From Mycobacterium sp. DL592 (GTDB lineage Bacteria; Actinomycetota; Actinomycetes; Mycobacteriales; Mycobacteriaceae), in contig NZ_CP050192.1 of assembly GCF_011694515.1 (NCBI RefSeq), positions 1,681,399 to 1,745,398 of the forward strand: 64,000 nt of DNA, in the 5' to 3' direction. Numbering within the stretch: the stretch's first letter is position 1; each line of letters opens with the position of its first letter. This document shows, one piece after another, positions 19,898 to 29,764 of the stretch. The notes beneath the pieces are model-generated. The model saw only the letters and a list, made by a program, of their open reading frames with translations. It made no database searches and had not been told where the DNA came from. A program made the position numbers and the translations under genes.

Positions 19898-20994
19898 GCG
19901 AGTACCGCGATGCGATCCGCAGCGCCCGCAGCGTTGTGGTCAAGATCGGCACCACCGCACTGACCACGACGTCCGGGCTCTTCGACGCCGGCCGGCTGGC
20001 GAAACTGGTCGACGCCATCGAGGCGCGGATGCAGGCCGGCTCCGACGTCGTCATCGTGTCGTCCGGTGCGATCGCCGCGGGCATCGAGCCGCTGGGCCTG
20101 AGCCGGCGGCCCACCGACCTGGCGACCAAACAGGCCGCGGCCAGCGTCGGGCAGGTCGCGCTGGTCAACGCCTGGAGCGCGGCGTTCGGTCGCTATGACC
20201 GCACCGTCGGCCAGGTGCTGCTGACCGCGCACGACATCGCGATGCGGGTGCAGCACACCAACGCCCAGCGCACCCTGGACCGGCTGCGCGGGCTGCACGC
20301 GGTCGCCATCGTCAACGAGAACGACACCGTGGCCACCAACGAGATCCGCTTCGGCGACAACGACCGGCTCTCGGCACTGGTGGCCCATCTGGTGGGTGCC
20401 GACGCGCTGGTCCTGCTCTCGGACATCGACGGGCTCTACGACTCCGATCCACGCCGGGGTGACGCCCGGTTCATCCCCGAGGTCGCCGGCCCCGACGACC
20501 TCGACGGTGTCGTCGCCGGGCAGGGCAGCCGGCTGGGCACCGGCGGCATGCGCTCGAAGCTGTCCTCGGCACTGCTGGCCGCTGACGCCGGCGTGCCGGT
20601 GCTGCTGGCCGCCGCCGCTGACGCCGCCGCGGCGCTCTCGGACGCCTCGGTTGGCACGGTGTTCGCGCCGCGCCCCGACCGGATGTCGGCGCGGCGGTTC
20701 TGGGTGCGCTATGCCGCCGAGGTCGCCGGGGCGCTGACGCTCGACGCCGGCGCGGTGCGTGCGGTCGTCAAACAACGCCGTTCACTGCTGCCCGCGGGTA
20801 TCACCGGGGTGTCGGGCCGGTTCTTCGGCGGCGACGTCGTGGAGTTGCGCGGCCCGGACGAGGCGATGGTGGCGCGCGGCGTGGTGGCCTACGACGCCGC
20901 GGAGCTGACGACGATGATCGGCCGCTCCACGACCGACCTGCCTGCCGAGATGCGCAGGCCCGCGGTGCACGCCGACGACCTCGTCGCGGTCTAA
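19894..20994 (+). CDS. proB: Glutamate 5-kinase
   Basis: A 366-residue enzyme with an N-terminal amino-acid kinase domain (about 1-260, KIGTTALT at the start, [19 protein letters not shown] in the middle) and a C-terminal PUA domain (about 275-355). It makes glutamyl-5-phosphate, the first step of proline synthesis; the second enzyme, ProA, is encoded about 7.5 kb further on. GTG 19894 overlaps the obg stop. The gene runs into the minus-strand gene downstream with a four-base 3' overlap. Confidence 0.96.
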   Translation: MSEYRDAIRSARSVVVKIGTTALTTTSGLFDAGRLAKLVDAIEARMQAGSDVVIVSSGAIAAGIEPLGLSRRPTDLATKQAAASVGQVALVNAWSAAFGRYDRTVGQVLLTAHDIAMRVQHTNAQRTLDRLRGLHAVAIVNENDTVATNEIRFGDNDRLSALVAHLVGADALVLLSDIDGLYDSDPRRGDARFIPEVAGPDDLDGVVAGQGSRLGTGGMRSKLSSALLAADAGVPVLLAAAADAAAALSDASVGTVFAPRPDRMSARRFWVRYAAEVAGALTLDAGAVRAVVKQRRSLLPAGITGVSGRFFGGDVVELRGPDEAMVARGVVAYDAAELTTMIGRSTTDLPAEMRRPAVHADDLVAV

Positions 20995-21713
20995 CCCCGC
21001 CCGCGATGCAGTAGCCCGCGGATCCCCTTTTCCAGCTCGGCCAGCTTGGCTTTCAACACCTCGGCGCGGTCGCCTGCGGCGTCCATCGGGTCGTCGTCGC
21101 GTTTGCGGACGGTGACACCGTTGGCCGTGGCGGTGGCGATCACCGACTCGCTGACCTTCGCGTCAGCGAGGATCAGGGTGGAGATCACCCCGGGTGAGAG
21201 CACTTTGTCGCGGCGGAACAGGCCGCCGCGGAAGTGCACCTCGGCCGGAATGCGGACGTCGGCGTGGTCTTCGATCTGCCGTCTGGCCGTCGCCATCAGC
21301 AGCGTCAGGACCGCCGCCGACGCCAGCCCGAGCAGCCGGCCCCGGCCGGGAAACCATGGCACCGGCAGCCGGTCCACCTGCTTCTCGACCGCCCCAGAGA
21401 GCAGGTACTCCACGAGGTTGCGGGTGTCGATCTCGGTGATCTTTGACCACTTGACGTCGTCGCCGTCGAATTCGAGGGTCTCCGGCGTGATCGCCAGGCC
21501 GCCGTAGCGGTTGAGGAAGAGCACGATGCCCCGCAGCTGTTGCGGCAGCCGGGTGGTGTCGGCGACGATGTCGCCGATGCCCAGTGCCCACCGCTGTGTG
21601 ATCGGCCCCGGTGGTGGACGCATCCGTTTGAGCAGTGCGGCAACCCGGCCGGCTTCGGTGTCGATGTCCTCTTGGGTGGGGGCGCCGACCTCCCGGCCTC
21701 TGGAGCGTTTCAT
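20991..21713 (-). CDS. Conserved protein of unknown function
   Basis: A 240-residue protein I do not recognise by family name. It has one hydrophobic segment ([17 protein letters not shown], about residues 128-144) in an otherwise polar chain, a central region reading like a PH-like regulatory fold ([18 protein letters not shown]), and a charged helical C-terminus (about 205-240). It is translationally coupled to the sirtuin gene upstream: its ATG lies in the overlap with the sirtuin stop at 21710-21713. It has the look of a membrane-attached actinobacterial protein. Confidence 0.8.
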   Translation of the reverse strand: MKRSRGREVGAPTQEDIDTEAGRVAALLKRMRPPPGPITQRWALGIGDIVADTTRLPQQLRGIVLFLNRYGGLAITPETLEFDGDDVKWSKITEIDTRNLVEYLLSGAVEKQVDRLPVPWFPGRGRLLGLASAAVLTLLMATARRQIEDHADVRIPAEVHFRGGLFRRDKVLSPGVISTLILADAKVSESVIATATANGVTVRKRDDDPMDAAGDRAEVLKAKLAELEKGIRGLLHRGRG

Positions 21714-22543
21714 GCCGACATGGTCTCAGCCAGTTCGTCGGCGAGCAGTACCAGCATCTCCGAACAGCCGTTGTCGACCTTCACCGTGGCCAGATCGTCG
21801 CCGCGGGTGGCGCCACGGTTGACGATCGCGATGGGTTTGCCCAGCGCCGCGGCGTGCCGCACGAAGCGGTAACCCGAGAACACCGTGAGCGACGAACCGG
21901 CCACCAGCAGCGCATCTGAGGCATCGATCATCGAATATGCCTGGGCGACAACATCTTTGCTGACACTTTCACCGAAGTAGACGATGTCGGGTTTGAGTAT
22001 GCCCCCGCAGGTCGGGCAGTCGACGAAGTGGAAGGACTCGGTGTCGTCGACCACGGCGTCGGCGTCAGGGGCGACGGCCAGGCCACCGACCCGCTCGGCG
22101 CGTTCGGTGAACCCGGGGTTGGCGGCTTCGAGCTGTTCGGCGAGCGCGGCCCGCGACATGGTGTGCCCGCAGTCCAGGCACACCACCTGCGCGTAGGTGC
22201 CGTGCAGGTTGATGACATTGCGGCTGCCGGCCTTGGTGTGCAGCAGGTCCACGTTCTGGGTGATCACGCCGGTGACCACCCCGGCCCGCTCGAGCGCGGC
22301 CAGCGCCCGGTGCCCGGCATTCGGCAGGGTCTGGGCCATGTGCCGCCACCCCAGATGGTTACGGGCCCAGTAACGCTGCCGGTATTCCCGGCTGGAGGTG
22401 AACTGGCGGATCGTCATCGGGTTGGCCGGCGGGGAGTCCGGTCCGCGGTAGTCGGGAATGCCCGAGTCGGTGGACAGACCGGCCCCTGTGAGCACGGCGC
22501 ACCGTCGCCCCGACAGCAGCGCAACGAGTTCCGGGGCGTCCAT
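21710..22543 (-). CDS. Sir2 family NAD-dependent protein deacylase
   Basis: A 277-residue sirtuin. NAD-binding motifs GAGLSTDSGIPDYRG (residues about 20-34) and TQNVDLLHTKAG (about 113-124) are clear. The catalytic His is in NLHGTY, and the zinc site uses CLDC and CPTC pairs. It removes acyl groups from lysines, forming nicotinamide and O-acyl-ADP-ribose. A -10 element TATCCT lies 6 bases before the ATG, so the mRNA is probably leaderless. It is upstream in a two-gene unit with the unknown 240-residue protein. Confidence 0.92.
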   Translation of the reverse strand: MDAPELVALLSGRRCAVLTGAGLSTDSGIPDYRGPDSPPANPMTIRQFTSSREYRQRYWARNHLGWRHMAQTLPNAGHRALAALERAGVVTGVITQNVDLLHTKAGSRNVINLHGTYAQVVCLDCGHTMSRAALAEQLEAANPGFTERAERVGGLAVAPDADAVVDDTESFHFVDCPTCGGILKPDIVYFGESVSKDVVAQAYSMIDASDALLVAGSSLTVFSGYRFVRHAAALGKPIAIVNRGATRGDDLATVKVDNGCSEMLVLLADELAETMSA

Positions 22544-22549
22544 CCCACC

Positions 22550-22555
22550 AGGATA
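22550..22555 (-). promoter_or_regulatory. -10 element of the sirtuin gene, leaderless
   Basis: On the minus strand this reads TATCCT, 6 bases upstream of ATG 22543. No Shine-Dalgarno sequence is present. Confidence 0.5.
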
Positions 22556-22560
22556 GGTGG

Positions 22561-23139
22561 CTAGCCGATGTTGATGAACGGACTGACTGCGTCGCGGGCG
22601 AACTGGGCCACGTTGACCGAGGCGTCGCCGTCGGGGAAGCTCACCGTGGACAGCAGATGGCCCCCGGCGTCCACGAAGTCGCCGTCGGCGCGGCCCTGGT
22701 GAGTCGATGACGTCACGAGGATGATTCCCGACGTTCCGGCCTGCTCTGCCAGCGGCACCGAGAACCGGGCGTTCTGCACGGTGCTGTTGGCCTTGTCCTC
22801 CACGATGATTCGGTTGTCGGGGAAGCCGAACATCAACAGCATGCGGCGCATCTGCCCGGCCTCGGTCTGCCCGTTGCGCGGGTTGCCGCCGGTGACGATG
22901 ATCGGCGACTGCGGGAAGAACTGTGCGACGGCCAGACCGGTGAACACCCGGTTGCGCAGCACCGACCGCATACTGCCGTCGTCATTGAGCCCGTAACCGA
23001 GGACCACGATCGCCGGCTTGGAGAAATCCTTGGCTGATGTGGGGGGAGCGGCCTGGGCGGGCGCCGGTGAGAAACCACCCAAGACCACGGCGGCGGCGAC
23101 GGCGAGAGCGGCGGCAGCAGCTTTGAGTCGACGACGCAC
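22561..23139 (-). CDS. Secreted YdcF-like (DUF218) protein
   Basis: A 192-residue exported protein. The first 31 residues form a signal peptide (alanine-rich core, AQA-A cleavage). The rest is a YdcF/SanA-type DUF218 fold, with AIVVLGYGLNDDGSMRSVLRNRV early and VTGGNPRNGQTEAGQM and VEDKANSTVQNA as conserved parts. Relatives take part in envelope or vancomycin-resistance functions, but the chemistry is unknown. It is separated by 17 bases from the sirtuin start but on the same strand. Confidence 0.85.
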   Translation of the reverse strand: MRRRLKAAAAALAVAAAVVLGGFSPAPAQAAPPTSAKDFSKPAIVVLGYGLNDDGSMRSVLRNRVFTGLAVAQFFPQSPIIVTGGNPRNGQTEAGQMRRMLLMFGFPDNRIIVEDKANSTVQNARFSVPLAEQAGTSGIILVTSSTHQGRADGDFVDAGGHLLSTVSFPDGDASVNVAQFARDAVSPFINIG

Positions 23140-23227
23140 GTGTCCTCCGCGGAAGTATCGGAATTGTCGACTGCGTAATCGTGCGGCGACGGTGGATCGT
23201 TACTGCGTCTCAACCGTTCAGAGCCGC

Positions 23228-23416
23228 TCAGAGCCTCTCCATGGCCCGCTTCATCGCTGCGGTCTCTAGGAAGTCGTAGCGGGTTGGCACGTAACGCGGG
23301 CGGGCCGGGCGCTGCGCCACGGGCCGAGCGGCCAACGCGGCGCGGGTGGCGGCGGTCCAACGCGACCACAGCCGCGGGGCGAACGGCGTCTCGGGCCGGT
23401 AGGCAACAGATGTCAT
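23228..23416 (-). CDS. Small conserved basic protein
   Basis: A 62-residue arginine- and alanine-rich protein with no recognised domain. ATG 23416 is preceded by AGGGAGA at a good distance, which supports this start over the longer frame reaching 23596. The C-terminal part (PTRYDFLETAAMKRAMERL) is predicted helical. It is divergent from nadE. Its role is unknown, and being short it could still be a chance frame. Confidence 0.55.
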   Translation of the reverse strand: MTSVAYRPETPFAPRLWSRWTAATRAALAARPVAQRPARPRYVPTRYDFLETAAMKRAMERL

Positions 23417-23676
23417 GGCGATCTCCCTGGTGGTGGGGCCGGCCGGTCCGGCCCGTACCAGAAAGCTATGGCCGCGCAGGCTCGCCGTAACGAGTAGCGG
23501 GGTACTCGAATCGTCGCGAAAGACCGCGAAAGACGTTGCACCGCATCGAGAATGGTGAGCGCAAGCACCTGGCGCGGCGACTGTGCGCCGGCTCACATCA
23601 GCAGCCCGGTGACGCGGCTCCGCGGGTTGGGGGATACCCGTTTCCGGCTGGTGGGCTATACGGGCGACAATGGGGC
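23417..23676. other. Divergent spacer before nadE
   Basis: The region between the small minus-strand gene and nadE has no supported gene. It contains a GC-rich self-complementary stretch around 23437-23453. GACAAT just upstream of ATG 23677 may serve as a -10 element. Frames reaching back to 23536 have no ribosome binding site. Confidence 0.4.
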
Positions 23677-25719
23677 ATGGATTTCTACTCCGTCTACCGG
23701 CACGGGTTCGCGCGGGTGGCCGCGTGCACGCACCACACGGTGCTGGCAGACCCGGCCGCCAACGCCGAGTCGGTGGTGCGGATCGCGCGCGCCTGCCACG
23801 ACGATGGCGTGGCTGTGGCGGTCTTCCCGGAGTTGACGCTGTCGGGCTATTCGATCGAGGACATCCTGCTGCAGGACAGCCTGCTCGACGCCGTCGAGGA
23901 CGCCCTGCTGGAGGTGATCGCCGCCTCGGCGGACCTGCTTCCGGTGCTCGTGGTGGGGGCTCCGCTGCGCTACCTGCACCGCATCTACAACACCGCTGTG
24001 GTGATCCATCGCGGCGTCGTGCTCGGCGTCGCCCCGAAGTCCTATCTGCCCACCTACCGGGAGTTCTACGAGAGCCGGCAGGTCGCCGCGGGTGACGACC
24101 TGCACGGCACCATCCGCATCGGCGGCACCGAGGTGCCGTTCGGCCCGGATCTGCTGTTCACCGCCGAGGACGTGCCCGGTCTGGTGCTGCACGTGGAGAT
24201 CTGCGAGGACATGTTCGTGCCCGTGCCGCCCAGCGCGCACGCCGCGCTGGCGGGGGCCACGGTGCTGGCCAACCTGTCGGGAAGCCCGATCACGATCGGG
24301 CGTGCGGAGGACCGCAAGCTGCTGGCCCGCTCGGCGTCGGCGCGCTGCCTGGCCGCCTACGTCTACGCGGCGGCGGGCGAAGGGGAGTCGAGCACCGACC
24401 TGGCCTGGGACGGGCAGACCATGATCTACGAGAACGGCAGGCTGCTGGCCGAGTCGGAACGCTTCCCGAAAGGCGAGCGCCGCTCGGTGGCAGATGTCGA
24501 CCTCGACCTGTTGCGGGCCGAACGGCTGCGGATGGGCACCTTCGACGACAATCGCCGCCACCACCAAGACGCACTGAGCTCGTTTCGGCGCATCGGTTTC
24601 GTACTCGATCCGCCCACCGGCGACATCGGCGTGCTGCGTGAGATCGAACGCTTTCCGTTCGTGCCGAGCGATCCGCTTCGGCTGGAACAGGATTGCTACG
24701 AGGGCTACAGCATCCAGGTCGCCGGTCTCGAGCAACGGCTGCGTGCACTGAACTACCCGAAGGTCGTCATCGGTGTGTCCGGCGGTCTGGATTCGACGCA
24801 CGCGCTGATCGTCGCCGCACGGGCGATGGACCGGGAAGGCCGCCCGCGCAGCGATATTCTGGCCTTCACCCTGCCCGGGTTCGCCACCGGTGAGCGCACC
24901 AAGAACAACGCGATCAAGCTGTCGCGGGCGCTGGGCGTCACGTTCGAGGAGATCGACATCCGGTCGACAGCCTCGCTGATGCTCACCGAGCTCGGTCACC
25001 CGTTCTCCCGCGGCGAGCCGGTCTACGACGTCACCTTCGAGAACGTGCAGGCCGGCCTGCGCACCGACTATCTGTTCCGGATCGCCAACCAGCGCGGCGG
25101 CATCGTGCTGGGCACCGGTGACCTTTCCGAGCTGGCGCTGGGCTGGTCGACCTACGGTGTCGGCGACCAGATGAGCCACTACAACGTCAATGGCGGCGTG
25201 CCGAAAACCCTTATCCAGCATCTGATTCGGTGGGTCATATCGTCGGGTCAGTTCAACGACGAGGTCGACGAGATCCTGCAGTCGGTGCTCGACACGGAAA
25301 TCACCCCCGAACTAGTGCCCACCGGCGAGGACGAGGAGGTCCAGAGCAGCGAGGCCAAGGTCGGGCCGTACTCACTGCAGGACTTCTCGCTGTTCCAGGT
25401 GCTGCGTTACGGCTTCCGGCCCTCGAAGATCGCGTTCCTGGCCTGGCACGCCTGGAGTGATCCCGACCATGGCACCTGGCCCCCCGGCTTTCCCGAAGGC
25501 AAGCGACCGGCCTACTCGCTCAAGGAGATTCGGCACTGGCTGGCGGTCTTCGCGCAGCGGTACTACTCGTTCAGCCAGTTCAAGCGGTCAGCGTTGCCGA
25601 ACGGGCCCAAGGTGTCGCACGGCGGTTCGCTGTCGCCGCGCGGTGACTGGCGGGCGCCGTCGGACATGTCCGCGCGGATCTGGCTTGCCGAGATCGAACG
25701 CGATATACCGCAGGAGTGA
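23677..25719 (+). CDS. nadE: Glutamine-dependent NAD+ synthetase
   Basis: A 680-residue two-domain enzyme. The N-terminal nitrilase-type glutaminase holds the catalytic triad Glu52, Lys121 and Cys176, at exactly the numbering known for the M. tuberculosis enzyme, which fixes the start at 23677. The C-terminal synthetase domain has the P-loop [10 protein letters not shown] near residue 367. It turns nicotinic acid adenine dinucleotide into NAD+ using ammonia channelled from glutamine. nadD, the preceding step, lies about 10 kb downstream. Confidence 0.97.
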   Translation: MDFYSVYRHGFARVAACTHHTVLADPAANAESVVRIARACHDDGVAVAVFPELTLSGYSIEDILLQDSLLDAVEDALLEVIAASADLLPVLVVGAPLRYLHRIYNTAVVIHRGVVLGVAPKSYLPTYREFYESRQVAAGDDLHGTIRIGGTEVPFGPDLLFTAEDVPGLVLHVEICEDMFVPVPPSAHAALAGATVLANLSGSPITIGRAEDRKLLARSASARCLAAYVYAAAGEGESSTDLAWDGQTMIYENGRLLAESERFPKGERRSVADVDLDLLRAERLRMGTFDDNRRHHQDALSSFRRIGFVLDPPTGDIGVLREIERFPFVPSDPLRLEQDCYEGYSIQVAGLEQRLRALNYPKVVIGVSGGLDSTHALIVAARAMDREGRPRSDILAFTLPGFATGERTKNNAIKLSRALGVTFEEIDIRSTASLMLTELGHPFSRGEPVYDVTFENVQAGLRTDYLFRIANQRGGIVLGTGDLSELALGWSTYGVGDQMSHYNVNGGVPKTLIQHLIRWVISSGQFNDEVDEILQSVLDTEITPELVPTGEDEEVQSSEAKVGPYSLQDFSLFQVLRYGFRPSKIAFLAWHAWSDPDHGTWPPGFPEGKRPAYSLKEIRHWLAVFAQRYYSFSQFKRSALPNGPKVSHGGSLSPRGDWRAPSDMSARIWLAEIERDIPQE

Positions 25720-25858
25720 TCGGTGGCCGGAGTCGACAGCTGCCTTGATGCAGGATGACGCCGGTGTTAGCCTCGACTTCGTCGATGCGTTTCAGCGCAT
25801 CCCCGGACGAGATGTGCGCCGTACCCGGCTTGTCAAGACGACGCACCTTGGAGGGTTG

Positions 25859-26734
25859 ATGTCCGACGCGCTCAGCACTACCGGTTGTACTGTCCCAAAG
25901 CCCTTAGGTGTGCGGTGGATACACGGATCGGTGTCGTCCAAGCACAATGCCGACCCGGATGTGCAGGTCCACTGGTACGACGATGACACGGTGATCTTGC
26001 GGCAGAACAAGGCAATTCACTACGAGGCGCCGTTCATGTTCCTGCTGTTCGGTTGTGACCGGGCGGTTCTGCTGGACACCGGCGCCACAGCCGAAGAGCA
26101 GTATTTCCCGCTGCGTGCCGTGGTTGATGACGTCATCGAGGAGTGGCTCGATCGCTACCCCGAGACACATCGCCCCTATGAACTTCTGGTGCTGCACACC
26201 CACTCCCATGGCGATCACGTCGCCGGCGACACTCAGTTCACAGACCGGCCTGGGACCACCCTGGTGCCGGCCGACAAGGAAAACGCCTGGGACTACTTCG
26301 GTTTCACCGAAGATGACCACGGGCCCCGGACGGTCGACCTCGGCGACCGAACGCTGGACGTTCTTGCCACACCGGGACATGACGCGTCATCGGTCACGTA
26401 CTACGACCCGTGGACGGGCATCCTGTTCACCGGCGACACGGTTTACCGCGGCAGGCTGTATATCGTCGACTGGCAGGCCTTCGCGCGAAGCATCGACCGG
26501 CTCATCGAGTTCTCCGAATCGCACCGCGTGAACCATGTGATCGGTTGTCACATCGAGATGACCTGCGCGCCCGGCGTGGACTACCCCGTTCTGACGACCT
26601 ATCAGCCCGACGAGCCGGCCCTGGAGATGTCCGTCGAGCACCTCTACGCTGTTCGGGCAGCGCTCGAGGCCGCCGGCCCGGATCCGGTGCGTTACGTCAG
26701 CGACGACTTCATCCTGTGGCCGGAAGATGACTGA
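25859..26734 (+). CDS. Metallo-beta-lactamase fold hydrolase
   Basis: A 291-residue MBL-fold protein. The metal motif HTHSHGDH is near residue 116, a further ligand His is in TPGHDASS, and GDTVY supplies the Asp. The closing His is in the C-terminal third (GCHIEM). There is no signal peptide. The substrate is unknown. ATG 25859 is preceded by GGAGGG; an earlier ATG at 25748 has no such site. It stands alone between nadE and the minus-strand enoyl-CoA hydratase gene. Confidence 0.85.
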   Translation: MSDALSTTGCTVPKPLGVRWIHGSVSSKHNADPDVQVHWYDDDTVILRQNKAIHYEAPFMFLLFGCDRAVLLDTGATAEEQYFPLRAVVDDVIEEWLDRYPETHRPYELLVLHTHSHGDHVAGDTQFTDRPGTTLVPADKENAWDYFGFTEDDHGPRTVDLGDRTLDVLATPGHDASSVTYYDPWTGILFTGDTVYRGRLYIVDWQAFARSIDRLIEFSESHRVNHVIGCHIEMTCAPGVDYPVLTTYQPDEPALEMSVEHLYAVRAALEAAGPDPVRYVSDDFILWPEDD

Positions 26735-26740
26735 CCGCGG

Positions 26741-27562
26741 CTAGAGCCTGCCGTCGATGCGCAGGTCTGGATGCACCCAGTCCGGTGACCGCCGCTCCTT
26801 GAACGCCAGGAAACCCTCGATGGACTCCGGTGAGCCGAGGCTGCGCTGCATGCCGATCCGGTCGTAGAGCCCGATGTAGTTGTCGATGCTCGCCTTGACC
26901 ACCGAGCGGGCGTCCGGCGCGGTGCGGCAGCACTGGGCCAGCACCTCGCGTGCGGTGCCGGCCAGCTCGTCGTGGGGGACCACCCGCGCGACCATGCCCC
27001 AGTCCAGGGCCTCCTGGGCATCGAGGGTTCGGCCGGTGAACATCAGGTCGCGGGTGCGCACCGGGCCGATGAGCCGGGTCAGCATCTGGCTGTAATAGGT
27101 ATCGGCGATCCCGCGGTACAACTCCGGCACCCGGAACGTCGCCCGCTCGCTGACCACCGCTATGTCGGCGCACAGCGCGATCTGCAGCCCGCCGCCCTGG
27201 CACAACCCGTTGACCGCCGCGACCACCGGCTTGGTCGACTGGCGCAGCGTGTCGAACGGCAGAGCGTCCATCCCGAGGGCTGCGCCGAACGTCAGCCAGT
27301 TGTCCACGCCGCCGCCACCCATGTCCCCGCCGGGGGCGAAGACGTCACCGGTCCCGGTGATGAGCAGGCCGGTCAACTCCGGATCGGAGCCGACGTGGTT
27401 GACCGCGTACTTGATGCCGAAGTACATCGCCGGTGTCATGGCGTTGCGTGCCTCAGGGCGGTCCAGGGTGCACACCCCGAACGCGCCTTCGCGGGTGAAC
27501 TTCAGGTACGGCGTGCCCAGCCAGTCCCCATCGGGCGGGCGGGGGGTATCGGTGTGCGTCAT
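26741..27562 (-). CDS. Enoyl-CoA hydratase/isomerase family protein
   Basis: A 273-residue crotonase-fold protein. The oxyanion-hole segments GDVFAPGGDMGG and NGLCQGGGLQIALCADI are present. Of the two glutamates used by classical enoyl-CoA hydratases only the second is kept (VPELYRGIA); the first position is occupied by a non-acidic residue, so the reaction may differ from simple hydration. ATG 27562 is preferred over the longer frame that runs into rbsK. A -10-like TAGTCT lies 8 bases upstream on the minus strand. Confidence 0.85.
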   Translation of the reverse strand: MTHTDTPRPPDGDWLGTPYLKFTREGAFGVCTLDRPEARNAMTPAMYFGIKYAVNHVGSDPELTGLLITGTGDVFAPGGDMGGGGVDNWLTFGAALGMDALPFDTLRQSTKPVVAAVNGLCQGGGLQIALCADIAVVSERATFRVPELYRGIADTYYSQMLTRLIGPVRTRDLMFTGRTLDAQEALDWGMVARVVPHDELAGTAREVLAQCCRTAPDARSVVKASIDNYIGLYDRIGMQRSLGSPESIEGFLAFKERRSPDWVHPDLRIDGRL

Positions 27563-27582
27563 CGACGACGAGACTATCGCCT

Positions 27583-28443
27583 CTACCGTAAATCGTTCAG
27601 TAACGCATCGTCGATCGCCTCCGCACGCGGCGCGCAGTCTCCCGCGCCGGCAACCAGCGTGGCCAACGCCCCTGCCGCGCACGCCCGTCGCAGCGCCCGC
27701 TGCGTGCCCGTCAGCCAGTCGGCGGCGAGCACCCCGGCGAACACGTCGCCGGCGCCGGTGGTGTCGATGGCCTCGACCTCTGGTGCCGGCACCTCCAGCG
27801 TGCCGTCGGGTCCGGAGTAGCTGGCGCCGCGCGCGCCCCGGGTGACCACGCGATGCGGCGTCGGCCAATCCCAGTGCGGCTCCTCGGTTTCGTTGACGAC
27901 CACCACGTCGGTCACCGCGGCCAGATCCGCCACTGCTGCGTCGGTGCTCACCGGTGAGGCGTTGACGATGACGGTCGCCCCGACCGAGTGAGCCTCCCGC
28001 GCGGCCGCCACTGCGGTCGCCACCGGTATCTCGAGCTGGACCAGCAGCACCTCACATCCCGCGATCGCCGACCGTGCGGCCGCGGATGCCAGGGTCAGGT
28101 GGCCGTTGGCGCCGGGGGCGACGACGATCAGGTTGGCCCCGTCCGCGCCGACCAGAATCACGGCGCTGCCGCTGGGCGCCGAGAGTTCCTCCACACCGGT
28201 CAGGTCAACTCCGTTGGTGCTGAGGTGGGTTCGCAGTTGCGCACCGGCCGGGTCGGTACCGACCGCGCCGACGAACGTCACCTCGGCACCGGCCCGGGCC
28301 GCGGCCACGGCTTGGTTGCCGCCCTTGCCGCCGGGTTCGGTGCGCACAGCTGAGGCAAGGACTGTCTCCCCGGGCCCGGGTAACGCTGCCACCGTGAAGA
28401 ACTGATCGACGTTGACGCTGCCCACCACACAGACCCGTGCCAT
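27583..28443 (-). CDS. rbsK: Ribokinase (PfkB family)
   Basis: A 286-residue PfkB-family sugar kinase. Signature 1 is GGKGGNQAVAAARAG (about residues 37-51) and signature 2 is DTTGAGDVFAGVLAA (about 237-251), with the catalytic Asp in the second. These fit ribokinase better than other PfkB kinases. It corresponds to Rv2436. The minus-strand TAGCGT 7 bases before ATG 28443 suggests a leaderless mRNA, divergent from proA. Confidence 0.85.
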   Translation of the reverse strand: MARVCVVGSVNVDQFFTVAALPGPGETVLASAVRTEPGGKGGNQAVAAARAGAEVTFVGAVGTDPAGAQLRTHLSTNGVDLTGVEELSAPSGSAVILVGADGANLIVVAPGANGHLTLASAAARSAIAGCEVLLVQLEIPVATAVAAAREAHSVGATVIVNASPVSTDAAVADLAAVTDVVVVNETEEPHWDWPTPHRVVTRGARGASYSGPDGTLEVPAPEVEAIDTTGAGDVFAGVLAADWLTGTQRALRRACAAGALATLVAGAGDCAPRAEAIDDALLNDLR

Positions 28444-28487
28444 GCATTCTACGCTAGCCCCCACCTGCCGGTTGGTCGGGAGACCGA

Positions 28488-28493
28488 TACGCT
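28488..28493 (+). promoter_or_regulatory. proA -10 element, leaderless
   Basis: TACGCT fits TANNNT and lies 6 bases before the proA ATG; no ribosome binding site is seen. Confidence 0.45.
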
Positions 28494-28499
28494 GGACCG

Positions 28500-29747
28500 A
28501 TGAGTGTCCGAGCACCGTCGGTTCCCGATGTTCGCGAACAGGTGCATGAGGCGGCCCGGCGCGCCCGCGTCGCGTCGCGCACCCTCGGATCCTTGACCAC
28601 CACGGTCAAAGACCGGGCGCTGCACGCCGCCGCGGACGCCGTCCTGGCCCACACCCACCAGATCATCGCCGCCAACGCCGAGGACCTCGACGCCGCCCGC
28701 GCCGTCGGCACCCCCGAGGCCATGCTGGACCGGTTGGCACTGAACCCGCAGCGGGTCGACGGCATCGCTGCCGGACTGCGCCAGGTTGCCGGGCTGCCCG
28801 ACCCGGTCGGCGAGGTGCTGCGCGGCCGAACCCTGCCCAACGGCCTGCAGCTCCGCCAGCAGCGCGTTCCCCTCGGCGTGATCGGAATCGTCTACGAGGG
28901 CCGGCCCAACGTCACCGTGGACGCCTTCGGGCTGACGCTGAAGTCCGGCAACGCCGTGCTGCTGCGCGGCAGCTCCTCGGCGGCCAACTCCAACGCCGAA
29001 CTGGTCACCGTGCTGCGCGGAGCGCTGGCCGGCGAAGGTCTGCCCGAAGACGCGGTACAGCTGCTGCCCAGCGCCGACCGCTCCAGCGTCACCCACCTCA
29101 TCCAGGCCCGTGGCCTGGTCGACGTGGTCATCCCGCGCGGCGGCGCCGGACTCATCGACGCCGTCGTCCGCGACGCCACCGTGCCCACCATCGAGACCGG
29201 CGTCGGGAACTGCCACGTCTACGTGCATTCCGCGGCCGACCTCGACGTCGCCGAGCGAATCATCCTCAACGCCAAGACCCGTCGTCCCAGTGTCTGCAAC
29301 GCCGCCGAGACCCTGTTGATCGACGCCGGTATCGCCGAGGTCGCCAGGCCGCGGCTGCTCGGGGCGCTGGAGCAGGCCGGGGTCACCGTGCACGCCAACC
29401 CGACCGAGGACGAGCTGCGGGCCGAGTTCCTGTCGATGGACATCGCGGTGGCCGTTGTCGCGGACCTCGACGCCGCCATCGAGCACATCAACACTTACGG
29501 CACCGGGCATACCGAGGCCATCGTCACCACCAATCTCGCAGCGGCACAACGGTTCACCGAACAGGTGGATGCGGCCGCGGTGATGGTCAACGCGTCGACC
29601 GCCTTCACCGACGGTGAGCAATTCGGCTTCGGCGCCGAGATCGGCATCTCCACCCAGAAGCTGCATGCCCGCGGCCCGATGGGTCTGCCAGAACTGACAT
29701 CGACCAAGTGGATCGTCTGGGGAGACGGTCATACCCGACCTGCCTGA
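28500..29747 (+). CDS. proA: Gamma-glutamyl phosphate reductase
   Basis: A 415-residue NADPH-dependent reductase of the aldehyde dehydrogenase superfamily. The catalytic Cys lies in [13 protein letters not shown], and [21 protein letters not shown] and [18 protein letters not shown] segments are family marks. It converts glutamyl-5-phosphate to the semialdehyde for proline synthesis with ProB. It is not in an operon with proB here, as in M. tuberculosis. The MoxR gene follows after 17 bases. Confidence 0.96.
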   Translation: MSVRAPSVPDVREQVHEAARRARVASRTLGSLTTTVKDRALHAAADAVLAHTHQIIAANAEDLDAARAVGTPEAMLDRLALNPQRVDGIAAGLRQVAGLPDPVGEVLRGRTLPNGLQLRQQRVPLGVIGIVYEGRPNVTVDAFGLTLKSGNAVLLRGSSSAANSNAELVTVLRGALAGEGLPEDAVQLLPSADRSSVTHLIQARGLVDVVIPRGGAGLIDAVVRDATVPTIETGVGNCHVYVHSAADLDVAERIILNAKTRRPSVCNAAETLLIDAGIAEVARPRLLGALEQAGVTVHANPTEDELRAEFLSMDIAVAVVADLDAAIEHINTYGTGHTEAIVTTNLAAAQRFTEQVDAAAVMVNASTAFTDGEQFGFGAEIGISTQKLHARGPMGLPELTSTKWIVWGDGHTRPA

Positions 29748-29764
29748 CCACGACAGGAGAACCC

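Noticed and set aside
23536..23676. Longer N-terminus for NadE
   Set aside because: Catalytic residues Glu52, Lys121 and Cys176 have the known numbering only with the start at 23677.
27563..27868. Longer N-terminus for the enoyl-CoA hydratase
   Set aside because: It would overlap the rbsK coding sequence and is Arg/Gly-rich without family similarity.
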